64,000 nucleotides of DNA. It comes from Zantedeschia hybrid cultivar (Eukaryota; Streptophyta; Magnoliopsida; Alismatales; Araceae). Within the stretch, counting starts at the first letter, position 1. Each line of letters begins with the position of its first letter. The position numbers and the translations under genes were made by a program. The notes below the pieces were generated by a model that worked only from the letters and a program-made list of their open reading frames with translations, did no database searches and was not told the DNA's origin. The stretch covers positions 19,874,234 through 19,938,233 of the forward strand of contig JARZZO010000014.1 in the NCBI GenBank assembly GCA_030544215.1, in the 5' to 3' direction. Shown here one piece after another: positions 43,868 through 56,390 of this stretch.

Positions 43868-43874
43868 TATATAG
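43868..43874 (+). promoter_or_regulatory. Candidate TATA box of the first WAT1-type gene
   Basis: TATATAG, 61 bp before the start codon. This would give a short leader of about 35 nt. Confidence 0.5.
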
Positions 43875-43934
43875 GAAGCGTAACGGAGCGCAAAGAGTTA
43901 CCTCAACAATTCCCAGCCTTCTCCTTTTGCACTC

Positions 43935-46099
43935 ATGAAGAATCAAAAGCCCCACCTTGCAATGCTCATTGTTTCCTTGGTGTATGCCGGCATGGCATTG
44001 TTCTCAAAGTCTGCGATCGGTGCAGGGATGAGTCCTTTCGTTTTCGTAGTTTACAGGCAGGCAAGTGCCGCAGTTTTCTTAGCTCCATTCGCTTACTTGC
44101 TGGAGAGGTATGTATCCTTAGCTATTATCTGATTTAGTTGGGGGCAGTATGTGGTTATGACCACCGATTCTTTTCGCTGACATATCATCAATTTTTCTAG
44201 GAAGAACACCCCCCGTCTGTCTTACGTACTTGTATGCCAGATCTTCTTCACTGCTTTATGTGGGTAAGCAGCGGCTGGTTAAGACTTTGAAATTTACTGC
44301 AAATGAATTGATATTGTCTTCAACTATCATGTACAGGTCATTGAAATGTTTTGCACTGGTTCAGGATCACCTTGAGTTGCAACCTCTATTATCTTGCACT
44401 CAGGTTCACCTCTGCAACGTTTGCAGCTGCCAGCGGCAACTTGGTTCCTGTCATCACTTTTCTCATGGCCGTGCTGCTGAGGTGAGCATCTACTAATTAA
44501 GCAAGTGTTTTCAAAGGGAGAGATCAGTTAACTTGGTGACATCTCTCGTCCTGCTGATCCAGGATGGAAAGGGTTGCCTTGAAGCAGCTGGATGGAGTGG
44601 CAAAGGTGTTGGGATCCGTAGCGTGTGTGACGGGGGCGTTCATGGTTGCCCTGTACAAGGGCCCTCCTGTGAGCGCCATGCATCTGCACCACTCTCCAGT
44701 CCACAGTGAACTCACCCACCCCACTGTGGACGGCGTTTCTAGAATGGAGTGGGTGAAAGGATGTCTTCTTATGCTCGCTGCAAACATTGCTTGGGCTGGC
44801 TGGCTTATATTACAGGTTCTCTATGTGCTTCTGTGTCTTTCTTACTACGTTAGTATCTATGCGCTTCTGGGTTTTTATCATCTTTCTTGTCTTCCTATGT
44901 TAATAAAATTTCTTCAGGGTCCAATTGTCCGGAGGTACCCAGCAAAACTACACCTCACTGCTCTCCAGTGCTTGTTCAGCGGTGTTCAGTCATTTGTCCT
45001 GGCCATATTACTCGAGAGGAACCCTTCTTCCTGGAAGCTTGGATGGGATGCTCAGCTTCTCTCTGTTGTGTACTGTGTATGTTTCTGCAGCCCCTTCTCA
45101 ATTCTATTACGTGTCATTGGACAAATTCTTTGTAGTTTGCAAAGGCTACGACTACGCAAGACATGTTGTACTTTTACGTCAGCTCTCATGTTATTTTAAT
45201 CCATAATCTGAGATTCGGGACTCCTAGTTTCACCCCCTCTTCAGATAGAAACAGAAGGTGTAGAAATGCAGAGAAGGGAAGTGGTAGAAAGTGTGTGGGT
45301 CCTCTTTCAGATATCCATGCTGTGTGACCTGTTTTACGTATGCATCTGCATATATATACATATATACGTTGCTGAAGAGCTTGCATGTGTGATGGCAGGG
45401 TGTGCTTGTCACAGGGATGACATACTGGCTGCAAGTCTGGTGCATAGAGAAGAGAGGGCCCGTCTTCACCGCCGCGTTCACTCCGCTGGCGCTCCTCTTC
45501 ACAGCTGCCTTCTCGATAGTCCTATGGAAGGAGCCACTGTATTGGGGAAGGTACGAGTTTCTCGATCCGACTATAATATATAGTCTTGTGTCATCTCAAA
45601 ATACTTACAGATAGACGATGCTTTGTATCAAATTAAAGGATATCTAAACGTCGGCCTCTGCACTACTGAATTCTCATCATTATATATCATGCTCAAATTT
45701 CTTGTCTTTGCAAAGGGCATGCAGCTTAATGCTATGAGGTTAACAAGAAGGAAAGAATTAATTTATCAGACACATGCGCCCATGTCAGCAACCCGATACT
45801 TGGATTTTTTGACAGGCAGCCTTAGTGGGGGGAACAGACCCACCAATATTCTCCTCTTCTGAAGGAATCCTCTTTCTTCTCTCTGTGGCAGCACCGGTGG
45901 GGCGCTGCTGATAGTATGGGGCCTTTACCTGGTGCTCTGGGGGAAGAGCAGAGAAGGCAGCCGAGCCAGTGAGAAGGATCAGGTGCAGGAAGCCATAGCA
46001 GAGATCCCTGCTCAAGCGCATGACACATCAGTAGAGATGGTCGTTCACGGTGGACCACGATTGCAGAATAAGGTGACAGAAGTTGAGGAGTGTGTCTGA
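43935..46099 (+). CDS. WAT1/UMAMIT-type EamA transporter, first gene (7 exons)
   Basis: 374 residues. Exons 43935-44107, 44201-44263, 44365-44481, 44563-44815, 44918-45076, 45399-45550, 45892-46099; all GT-AG with consistent phase. Members of this family are ten-helix membrane proteins with two EamA halves that move metabolites such as amino acids or auxin at the plasma membrane or tonoplast. First half: MKNQKPHLAMLIVSLVYAGM, then FVFVVYRQASAAVFLAPFAY, and the family motif LRFTSATFAAASGNLVPVIT. The loop 125-168 holds ALYKGPPV and a His-rich run. Second half: SWKLGWD, TYWLQVWCIEKRGPVFTAAF, TPLALLFTAAFS, and LIVWGLYLVLWGK before a soluble tail. All family landmarks are present, so it looks functional. 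The substrate cannot be read from sequence. Confidence 0.93.
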
Positions 46100-49000
46100 G
46101 AAACTCGTGTCTCCACTCCACTGCGACGTCGTGTGCGTAGCGCGCGGCAGGCCAGCGAAGGAGATGGTTCTTGGGCCACTTCCGCCGAGGCCAAGTCTGT
46201 TTTCCAGCTTCAGACTCCAATATGCATACCGCGCTGTTTGAGAGGGTTTAGACTTCTAGTCGGTGTTGAGAGAGGAACGGTTCATTTGTGCCCTTCTTAT
46301 CTCCACTTAGTTGACTAGACGTCCATTTACGACTTATCTTCCTTTCGACGTGTGGCTTTCTTTTCTTAATCGAGGAAAAGGAAGATCCATTTATGCTGCT
46401 AGCAGTACCAAAGTTAGGAAGTGTCACATTATAGCGGACGTGGTGCGTTAGTGATATATGTATGTATGTTCGGATGCTCCTAGGAAATTTTGTCCTAGTT
46501 GGATCGACTTAAATTTCTCAAGATCTGATACGAGTTAAATTTGATTTGTGCTGACTCGCACGAGTCACGTGAAAAAATTCTTCTAAATCGTACAGACTCG
46601 ATTGAATCGCATCGACTCAGATTTATCTTGATATGATAAGAGTCATCCGAATTGGCACGAGTTAATCCGATCTAACACAAGTCGATCTAAGACTCCCTAT
46701 ACATAACGCAGCGGCCTGGGATCTAGAACAGATGCGCTGCGTATCGTGCTCTTGTTTCTGCCTTGGGATGGTGGCTTGGCCAATCTTTTGGGTGTGACTG
46801 GCAGGGTTCGCGTCTTGCTCGCTTGTACGCATCCTATAAATACTCATGTTCTTTGGTCATCTAGATGATAACCTAAAGAAGAAGATGTATGTTTGAATGG
46901 TCTCATATTAAATAAAAGATAAAATCAAATATGATTAAAAGAGTGAAATTCTCTCTACACGATGTCAACATATCCGTGCTTAAAAAAATCTTCCACAAAA
47001 GCCATATCCAATTGACAACAAGTTCTCTAAAAGTGAAAGGTTGGAAACCAATACCTCCGCGTTTATGGAAAACATGGTTAAAAAGATGTATCGGTTAGAA
47101 TTATGATTTTATTTTTTACATTATTATCATGACTTTAAAGATGCATTGGTTACGATTATGGTCTTTTAAAAAAAATTATCCTTTGAATTCATTTGGATTA
47201 TCTTAATGACAATCATCATTACGAAGGCTCATTTTAGCATAAATCAACATAAGAGTTCATTTATAATAACATCAGTTAGGCTGCAAGTGGATCGGATTAA
47301 TGCATAATTCAATTTGTAAAATTATAGATCAGATTAGTGTGTGGATTAAAAGTCTTCATACGCACTTTTTATAGATTGAGTTATAATTGAACTCAAATTA
47401 ATTCATCCCGACCCGCTTCGACCTGCAGGTCCTTATAGATTGAATTGGCTCTTTCAATTATAAACCCGTGGACATTCATGAGTATCCACTCCAATCTGTA
47501 TGCTATAAACAAATTAGATTTAAATTATTTAATATTATATTTAATATCATGAGAACCACTTGATCTATGTTCCCATGATGCACCAAATAACTTATTTGAG
47601 ATGAATGTGAGTTAATTATAAATTTGAAATGAATTTAGACTGGTTGTAATTTTTTTTATCTTATAATCTTTGATAAAAGGAGTTATTTTAGTGTGACTTG
47701 ACTAAAAACTTAAGGTTTTAATATGTATGTGTAATAAGGTTATTTGTTTAAAAGATATATAAAAAGATTAGCTACAATATATATGTTTATTGCATATAGA
47801 TTTTAATCATCAAAATATTAATTAACATTCTATGGCCCGTAGAGGAACCGACTCCAAACCACACCCCATCCAATCAACAACAAAATAGGTCGCATGTGGA
47901 TCGTGATGACCCTCGATCCGTGCCGCCCACAGATGAGAAGAAAAATAAATATAACCATATCTGATCCAATCCACGAAAGGATCCACAGCAAAAGTTTGTC
48001 TTCGGATCTACAGCAAGTTGCATGTGGATGAAAGTATCCTTTGATCCACTCCAACCTATTTGTAGCCTTAATTTCAAAATTATCACCACTTCGAGTGCAG
48101 TTATCATCACCCTTTTTTTCTTGATAATAGCAGGGGAGTTACCAACAATCACAGTTACTATAACCACAACTGAGGTGATGGGTGCAACCAAACAATCCCT
48201 TTCGCACTTAATTGGGCTCCTATTGTACGAGTTGGAATCGGCTTTCCTGGAAAGCTCCATGGAGTGAGCCTTTCCACGATCCAATCATCCAATATTGTTT
48301 AGGTTAGTTATGATTGAAATGGGAAATTAATCAGCTTTTCATAAAGATTAGTCTATAGGAGATGGTCCAATGTTTACGTGGGTTATGATTGAAAAGGGGA
48401 ATCGGCTTTTCGTAAAGATCAGTTTACAGAAGAAGTCCCCCCACCCCCCCCAACTTAACAAGGAGGAGAAAGTGCAACAGTGGTCACCTTCAGAACTGAA
48501 CTTAGCAGATAACCTGGGAAACCATTTTTTGGACCTCACCTCTGAACTGAGGAAGGCAACGTCCTCAACTTTTTCTGTCTATACTTTTCTTTTTGAAAGA
48601 GTATGTCTCAGTGGTGTCGACACAAATATTTGGATATTGTCAAAGCTAGGATTTGTACTTTACTTTTTTGGAAGAGTATGACTCAATAGTACAGACCCAA
48701 ATATTTAGATAAAATTTCGAAGGGTGAGTAATCATAACCAAAACACCTAAAAGGATGAGAGAAGGCATCCAAAGGCGAGAAAGGGTGACCCTCCTCTGCT
48801 CACAACGGGAGAACGAAAACGAACCTCTGAGTCTGACCCTTTTCACAGGAGAAGGTCTACATATCAATCGGAGCTGCAACCCAATGGTCAGAGAAATCTA
48901 TACCAACTTAACTGCATTAGCAATTACGAATGCCAGAGCTGATACATAGATGGGCGAGCAAAGCTGGGAGTCAAGATCATGTAACATCTTGTATGGAATA

Positions 49001-50400
49001 TTCCAATACATCCCTGAGGGCGATGAGGCGAGTACAACCTGAGGGCCACAGGAGCTGGGTTGCTGCTGGCTCCACATTCTGAGATCGTGTGCACTACTCA
49101 CGGTTCCACGTTTCATGTCACCAAGACTGGGTGGGATCTTCCTGTAACCCTATCTTTCTGCTGGCCACCTCACATGGCCACGTTCTTTTCTCCTGTCGGA
49201 AGAACAAGACACACTGTTACCTTCTTGCAACTGGACTAGATACTCCTCGCAAGATCCCATGATATGCGGATGCTTACTGCTTTCCCACTCATCAGCCTTT
49301 GTGGGGATGATGTTATTCTCCCTCTTTTATTTTTTTAAAATATATTTTCCGGTATAAGAGTACTCCACCATTCTAGAGTATTCCATTTTATTAATATATA
49401 AGATAAATTACTGTGAGATGCATGCGAATGTGTTATACCGGTTACATTTATAAATGACATAACAGGCAAAGTTGGCCACCATCATCAACAAAAGGAATCT
49501 CTCTCTCTCTCTCTCTCTCACTCTCACACACACACACACATACAGGAAGGCCAGCGTCCTCTAAATTGATGCCTATATTTCTCCAACATCTCCATGACAA
49601 TTAATGTTGTTCATTATTTATTTGAAATGAAAAATTCACATTGAATTTAATCAAAGTGGATCTATCTTGAAATAAGAAAATTTGGTTTAGTCTAAAACAG
49701 AAGAGAATAAAGCAACTTAGTTACCTTTTCTAAAGATTGGGAATTAGATCAAATAGAATAAATCGAATAATATAAAGGTACATATCACATTTTGAATTAT
49801 AATATTTAGTATAAAAGTTTTAACTTTAAACTATTTCATTTTTAATTTTGAAAAACTAATTGTAATATTCAATTAAAAATATTTATAATTTAAACTTAAG
49901 TTGAAAACTAAGCAATTAATCTACTTGATATGCTTTTGCAAGAGAAGATCATATATTATTAGCTCATTAAATGTTTAAACCGAGTAAGAAACTAAATGAA
50001 TTAAAATATTTTAATTTAATTTAATTTTAAATAATAATTTGATTTGTTTGATTTTACAAAAAACTTCAAAAAATCGAATCAAATCTGAACACCTTAACTG
50101 ATGTCACTAGCATTCCCACTCATCCACTGCCATGCCTACTCTTCACTTAGCTGTGAAACATAATTTTTTCTCTTTCCATCTCCTTATCTGGTCCCCCAAG
50201 GTTTGCTGGTAAACTCTCGATACACGCGAGATTTGTCAACCCAAAGCCCATTACTTATCATAATCCACTGAATCTTATATTCAGTAGGGCGTTCGTGCCC
50301 AAGTTGTACTTCAACCGAAGCATAAGTAGGAAATCCAAAGTTCAAATATCCTTCGAGGATTTGAGGTGACAAAAGAGTGACAAGACCAATCATGATAATT
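46100..50400. other. Intergenic, old repeats, no gene seen
   Basis: Mostly AT-rich. A probable TIR element lies at 47277-48073 (TTAGGCTGCAAGTGGATCGG; right end inverted TTAAGGCTACAAATAGG) without a clear duplication. GTCGA/CGAGTC words at 46490-46690 suggest another decayed element. CT/CA microsatellite at 49499-49541. ORFs of 60-140 codons here are unconvincing. Confidence 0.4.
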
Positions 50401-50410
50401 ATTATATAAA

Positions 50411-50997
50411 AAAGAATAATACTTGGTGCACCGCCGCAAGTGCAAAAGAGATAACGTAGATTGAGTCTTCCCACCTCATTCTCTCACCTAAAAAGTTTAC
50501 ATGATGTTTTTTTCCATTAAATGAACGTCAATGTTATTCGTGCGTCAACACATATAAGAGGACATATTGAAACAATCAAAATTTGGAATATAAATTGTAC
50601 TAGAGCATTATCAAGCTCTCGAAAACATAATCGTGTCCTCGAGAGCATAATACTCTAGAGTGCATCCAAAGCACTTGAGAGTACAATACTCTAGAGAATA
50701 TATGGATGTTCTGGAGAAATTTCATGGGTACCATGCTCTCGAGAGTGTGACTAGGCTCTCTCTCGAGAGTCCGATCATACTCTCTAGAGCACAATCTGTA
50801 CTCTAAAAAGACCATCTTATAAACATTTATTTATTTTTGAATTTGAACTCCCCATGTACTTTGACCCACGGATGACCTTGACGCATATCTAATGGGAGAG
50901 ATAGTTTCCTTATGGATTTGTGAGGTGACGGAATATAGTTGGAGACTCAATCCACATCATCTCTTTTGTATTTACAGTAGTGTAAAAAGTATTACTC
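50411..50997. mobile_element. Mutator-like MITE, copy 3, with CTCGAGAG array
   Basis: ATTATATAAA stands on both sides (50401-50410 and 50998-51007), a 9-10 bp duplication typical of Mutator-like elements. Inverted ends of about 65 bp: GAATAATACTTGGTGCACC against GAGTAATACTTTTTACACT, then both reading CAAAAGAGAT and ATTGAGTCT. The interior at 50600-50815 is an array of CTCGAGAG/CTCTAGAG words. This is the best-preserved copy of the family in the window. Confidence 0.8.
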
Positions 50998-51147
50998 ATT
51001 ATATAAATTAAATGAGTGACGGTGGAAAATGAGATTTCCTGCTCCTTAACAGTAATTTCTTCCCTCTTTGTGGAGTACTTTCTTCTACTATCTTTCTTAA
51101 TACATAATGACCTAGTGGCTGGATCAAATAAAGGGTCAGTTATGGGT

Positions 51148-51757
51148 TAAAAGAGTTATAATGTCCATTTTGAGCTTATGATTCGCCTACCTGTCTTCAT
51201 GATATTCTATAACTTCTGTAGCAAATTTAGGTTAAGACTTAGGTGCCTTTACAATTACCTTGAGTGCGGTCACTAGCGCGCCAACCAAACGGGCCCTAGT
51301 TGTAAATGGCACTAGTTGCAAGAGATGTTGCACGTCATGTCCAGATGTGGAGTAGTTGTTTTTTTTTTTTTTTTTTTGGACTTAACAAGCGCACTTCATT
51401 CATTCAAGAAGAGCAGATACAAACCCTGCAAGAGCAGAGCCAACCATACACAGTACAAGACACATACCGCCGCATGTCCATACCGACCATGTCTATTCAG
51501 AACAGGGTACGAAAGAACAGAACAAAGCCCAAAGATGAAAAGTAAAAAGAGTTATAATGTCCATTTTGAGCTTATGATTCGCCTACCTGTGTTTATGATA
51601 TCCTATAACTTCTGTAGCAAATTTAGGTTAAGACTTAGGTGCCTTTACAATACCCTTAAGTGCGGTCACTAGCGCGCCAACCAAACGGGCCATAGTTCTA
51701 AATGGCACTACTTGCAAGAGATGTTGCACGCCATGTCCAGATGTGGAGTTGCTGCTT
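51148..51757 (-). mobile_element. LINE-tail insertion flanked by ~210-bp direct repeats
   Basis: The flanks 51148-51359 and 51544-51757 are about 95% alike (AAAAGAGTTATAATG through GATGTGGAGT). Between them is a 17-base T run followed by GGACTTAACAAGCGCACTTC and ATTCATTCAAGAAGAGC, which on the minus strand reads as the 3' end of an L1-type LINE with poly(A). The insertion of about 185 bp exactly fills the gap between the repeats. Confidence 0.7.
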
Positions 51758-52495
51758 TATGAGCAGTAGTGGCATCATGGATTGACAAATTTTAAAATGG
51801 CCTATTACTTAACTGTACAGTCTCTATGTGTGGGTGTGGAGGAGGGGGGCATCTCAAATAAAAGACGTGGTTATGGTACTCCTACGTAGAAAAAAGTGTG
51901 ATTGCCTAAAAATCATGTTAAACTAGCGATCTTTAGATGTCAACCCTTATAACCCATTGAGTTAGGAACTAACTGTTATGGTTAATTTCATATTAACCAG
52001 TCGTATGTTATCAAAAATGACATGCTAATTACTTCCATATTATCCTACATATCCGTACAAAATAACATATTTATTAAATATTTTATGTTAATGATATATG
52101 TGAAAGATTTGTACATATCAAATATGCCATCTTGAAGGCAATTTTAGAATATTCTGTATATTGAGAGGGAATGTAGGATAATATGTAAAAGTATATGATA
52201 TTCTTAAAAGTTAACATATAAGAATGGTTAACGTGGAATTATCTCTAACCTGATCTATAATCTTGATACGAATCTTTGATCCCCACAATTGCATGCTTGT
52301 TTGATAAACTGTCTTTCTCGGGGCTTATTCCCTAAGAAAGTTAAAAGAGTAAGCGTTAAATTCTCTTGGAGTTTACTTAATAACCTGCGGTTCTAAGTGT
52401 TTATAATAATTACCATGAAGGGTTTAATTCCTAAACATGGTAGATTGTCCCAGTGGCACATAAGAGTTCCTAAAGTATCTTAAAATTCGTTGTCG
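51758..52495. other. Intergenic, no gene seen
   Basis: AT-rich, no coding sequence or element ends recognised. Confidence 0.4.
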
Positions 52496-52499
52496 TGTA

Positions 52500-53685
52500 A
52501 GAGCCAAGCGCATTTGTAAATAAGCGCTAGCACAAGTCCTCAGGGCTCAGTGTTGAAAATTAGGCCTTTTTCGGAGTCTAATTAAATATGTCCTCGGAGT
52601 GGGCTTGCATTTTTATGTTGCTTTGCTCGCCTGATTGTGGCCATGCTGTTGGGTAGTGAGTTCCTGGATAATCTGTCGCACTTGGCGCTCCAGATAGTCT
52701 ACAGTATAACGATTAGGGGTGGAAGTAGGCCAGGTCAGGTCAGACTTTGTAAAAACAGGTTAGGTCTACATAGTAAAGACTCAGCCTAGACCTGACCTGT
52801 TGGCTTGTTGTAAGCCAAAAAATAGGCCTGACCTGACCTGTTTAGAAAAATCAGTAGGCTTGGCCTGGCTTGTTGGCCTGTTTAGACCTATAAGAAATAG
52901 GCCAAAAATAAGCCTCGGCCTACAAGGTATTTATAGTTTTATTGTAAGAAAAATATGTAAACAGGTTGGCCTGCAGACTTACAAAACATGTTTTTAAAAA
53001 ATAGGCATATACGAAGACATTGGCCTGACCTAAATTGCTAAGCAAGTTAGGCCGCAGGCTCCTGACCGCCTGGCCTACTTCCACCCTAAATGGCGATGCA
53101 TCTGCAGATCAAAGGTTCTCCAAGTTGATCTCCTTGCGTGCCAATTCTGCTCCTCGTCTGGATCCAGTCTGTTACAGATAGGTGCTGTTCTGCTGTGAAC
53201 AGTCCCAAGTTAGGTGTTAACCATGCGGTTCTTGCATGCTCCCACTGCAGAAACAGGTGACTTCTGTTTCGGTTCCCTGTCCACAAATAGCACAACTGGG
53301 CTCAATCGTGTCAATGAATCTTGCTAGCCTTCCTCTAAGTGGTAATTCATTAGCTAGGATCCTCCATAGGAAAGGCACTATTTGATTTGGGTGGTAGATA
53401 ATTTTTCAGTTCTTTATCCAAGATTACTCTCCATATCGGGTTGGGATTAGACGAGGTGGCTTCATCAGTGGCTAACAATTTGTACGACGAACCTGTTGTG
53501 AACTAGCCATCTTTACTCTGGGACCCGATATAATCTTGTCCTTCCTCCTAGACTGGTTATCTAGTAGGGGAATATCCAAGATCTTGGTGCTCACATGTTC
53601 TGAGAACATAGCCTTGATAACCTGGTAGTGATCCCATTGTTCATCTGACTCCCTGATTAACTCTTTGACCTTCCTGGGTTTACTT
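52500..53685 (-). pseudogene. LINE (L1-type) ORF2 C-terminal remnant
   Basis: On the minus strand 53699-53472 reads KVKELIRESDEQWD, VIKAMFSEHVSTKILDIPL, the stretch typical of plant LINEs after the reverse transcriptase. Further on come a WRILANELPLRGRLARF equivalent, CAICGQGTETE and HLFLQ.EHARTAWL, the zinc-binding reverse transcriptase-associated (zf-RVT) region, spread over several frames with stops. It is interrupted by a hAT MITE at 52714-53089 and cut at about 53685 by an LTR-like sequence. The left limit is uncertain. Confidence 0.75.
52714..53089. mobile_element. hAT-type MITE inside the LINE remnant (376 bp)
   Basis: Ends TAGGGGTGGAAGTAGGCCAG and, inverted, CTGGCCTACTTCCACCCTAA, near perfect. 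Flanks ATAACGAT (52706-52713) and ATGGCGAT (53090-53097) are an 8-bp duplication with two changes. Interior of AGGCCTGACCTG words. Confidence 0.8.
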
Positions 53686-55340
53686 GTGTAATATCCCAAC
53701 TCTCCGATTCATGATTTTCAAACAAGTTACTGACTTGGCCAAGTTTAAATGTTGATTTAAATCATTTTACTCTGAGCTAAATAGATGGTTGTGATGAGTT
53801 TCTTAAATTATGCCCAAATTAGAATATTTATTGGACTTCGTTTTATGTTTTGATAGATTTAAATCCATTTAGACTGTGGATTGAATTGAATTAGAATGGC
53901 TTGGATTAGTGGGCTGCAATTGGACCCATTTAGGGGCTATTGGATCTTAAAAGGTAGTTTTTAAAGGACCTAATGGGTGTTTAGGGATATGGAGGCTTAT
54001 TTTTGATAAATTGGAGGGGGGATTTGCAAATTGGGCATGGTTTATATATGGGATGGAGAGAGAATCCGAACCCATCTTTCCACCACTCCCACCATGCTCT
54101 CCTTACTTCCCCTCTCACTCTCTCTCATGGTTTCGGTGGAATCTCTTGTTGCAAGTTGAGGATTTGATGTTTGGGAGGTCCCTTGGTTGATTTTGGAAGC
54201 TTGGAACCTTGGGAGATCTTCTTCTACGAGTTTCTTGGGTTAATTGCCATCATTGTGAAGGATTCTCGTGGGGGAGCTTGGAACCTTCTTCTACCCATTA
54301 GAAACTTGGATTGATTCTTAGAGACCCTTTGGATTGGTAAAAGTCCTTTTTAGGGGGTTAGGGTGATGCCATAGTGCATGTTTCTTTGAGATCATGTATG
54401 CATGTTGGTTTGTTGAGCTCTAATTGACTTGCATGTGTGCAAATTCGTATTCTAGATGATTATTCTCTTACTTAGAATCTTATTCAACGTCAAAGATTGT
54501 GACTTGAGTGGTGAATACCTTGGTTCTCATAGCTATAAGTGTGTATTTTGGGAATCATGAATTTTCTAGGTTGTAATAATTACCTTATTTTCCCTGTTAA
54601 TCGGTTTAACTTACATGTTGTAACATTTGAAGTACTATATGTCTAGTTATCATAGTTTAAATTAATATGATCCATGTGATGCTTTAATTAGTTTGGTTTT
54701 AATGTATGATGTAATTAATATAGTGTTCTTTAATACCCATGACTAGTTTTAAGTTTAGAATGTACATTTTAATGGTAGAAGTTGGAAACTTGAGATTTAG
54801 TTCGAGACTGAGCTGTTTTCTTTCAGAATTGCCACTGTAAATAGGTGATCATTTGGTTTTGGGAAACCACCGAACTTGGAATTTTTCAGTTGACCGATCG
54901 TTTTGATGAGATAGGTCGATCGTTTAGGCCCTGAAAGGTTTTCTGAATTGAATGAACCCTGTGTGGCTATTGATCCTTGTGTGTTAGCTCTCGACACTTA
55001 ATTTAAAAATTATGAGGGAACTAATTGAAGGTTTATTGCTCAAGTTTTATGAGTATCCTCATGCTCCTCATTAATGATTGTTTATTTGAGACAAATTAAT
55101 GTTAATTAGTTTATGTTTCTTACATAATTGGATGATTAACCTCTCTAGCTTGTGAACGTCTATGTGTTCCACTCCTTAGGGATGGAGTGGAGTTTTAGCC
55201 ATGTGATGGGGTTAGATTAGAGCTTGACTTGTCATATGATAAGGTCTAGATGTCTAGACCTGACATTATTAAGGTTATTGATTTTTGACCAAGGACAGTG
55301 GTAGGTGATTAATTATTTGTGCGCGTACCTCCGTTGAGGA
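53686..55340 (+). mobile_element. LTR-like sequence, right end not found
   Basis: Starts TGTAATATCCCAACTC exactly where the LINE remnant stops. A TATA box (TTTATATATGGG, 54041-54052) is followed by a pyrimidine-rich leader with CCACCACTCCCACCATGCTC, the look of a Gypsy-type LTR promoter. Two related words, ACCGATCGTTTTGAT and GGTCGATCGTTTAGG, lie at 54893-54930. No second terminus, polypurine tract or coding region is seen, so it may be truncated. Confidence 0.5.
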
Positions 55341-55735
55341 CTAGGACTGTGTAGTAATGTGCTATGTACCTTAGACGGCCTTGTTCTTTGCCACACCTTT
55401 AAAATTTTTTGAAGGTCCTAAAATAAAAAAGCTAGAATTGCCTAGTCGGAGGCAAACTTTCCAAGCTAGTCTCTAGCCACTAGAACATCCGTCTGTATTA
55501 AGCTTAAGTTGTTGAGTAGAAGGTTCTTAAACCCAGAAGCAGTATCGGCAATCTTAATAAATATAAGCCCTACTTCATGTTAATTTGGTCCAAGTACTCC
55601 AAAAGCTCGTTTAATCCTGAGATGGAGTAGCATACTACATTCTAGGAGCCCATGGGAGCTTCGGAGCACTACCAAGAAAAGGGGACAAGACAAGCCTTAA
55701 TGGAAGCACCACCGCTAAAGGGGAGGACCATCTAA

Positions 55736-56041
55736 GGCCTTGTTTGACGCAGTTTTCATTTGAAAGTACTTGTGCATTTTTATTTAGACGCATTTCAATT
55801 TTAGTTGGTTTTGTGAAAGCACTTAGATCTTAGATGCCATTTATGCAGTAGTTTACTTATGTTTTTACTTCCAACTAAAAGTTATAAGATGAAATTTTTA
55901 ATTTGAAAAAAATGAGGTCGTTATAAAAGAATTGTCTTTGTAACAAGTCAAAATTTATTATCATCTCTCTCCCTCAAATCATTCTATGTGAAAAATGAAA
56001 ATAAAAAATAACTTTCAAATACAAGTTTTACCAAACACTCC
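55736..56041. mobile_element. Tourist-like MITE (306 bp)
   Basis: TAA on both sides (55733-55735, 56042-56044). Ends GGCCTTGTTTGACGC and, inverted, GGAGTGTTTGGTAAAAC. Confidence 0.65.
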
Positions 56042-56210
56042 TAAAGAAGGCTGGATTGTCTCAAATGGTGTTACCTCCTACCAAGACCCCGCCCTTGACG
56101 CGCATGCGTCCTATTTCATAGATGAAGCGTGGACAAGGCGTTTTTTGATTCACCCTCTTTCCCCACCTGTGCACTCACCTTCCCTGTACTGCGCGCCCTT
56201 CTGAACAACA

Positions 56211-56390
56211 TGCCGATTCACTCTTCCAGCTTGGAAAGTAGAATCTTCGTCCAGGCAAGTGGAGCTGGGAACATACTTGCCGATTCACTGTTCCAGCTTG
56301 GAAAGTAGAATCTTCGTCCAGGTAAGTGGAGCTGGGAACATACTTGCCGATTCACTGCTCCAGGTAAGTGGAGCTGGGAGCATACATGGC
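56211..56390. repeat. Tandem repeat, 67-bp unit, 2.6 copies
   Basis: TGCCGATTCACT, TTCCAGCTTGGAAAGTAGAA and AAGTGGAGCTGGGAACATAC recur at 56211, 56278 and 56345; the third lacks the middle. Copies 1 and 2 differ by only two bases. Confidence 0.9.

Noticed and set aside
47830..48681. Overlapping ORFs of 74-136 codons
   Set aside because: No domain, no splice context, and part of a probable TIR element.
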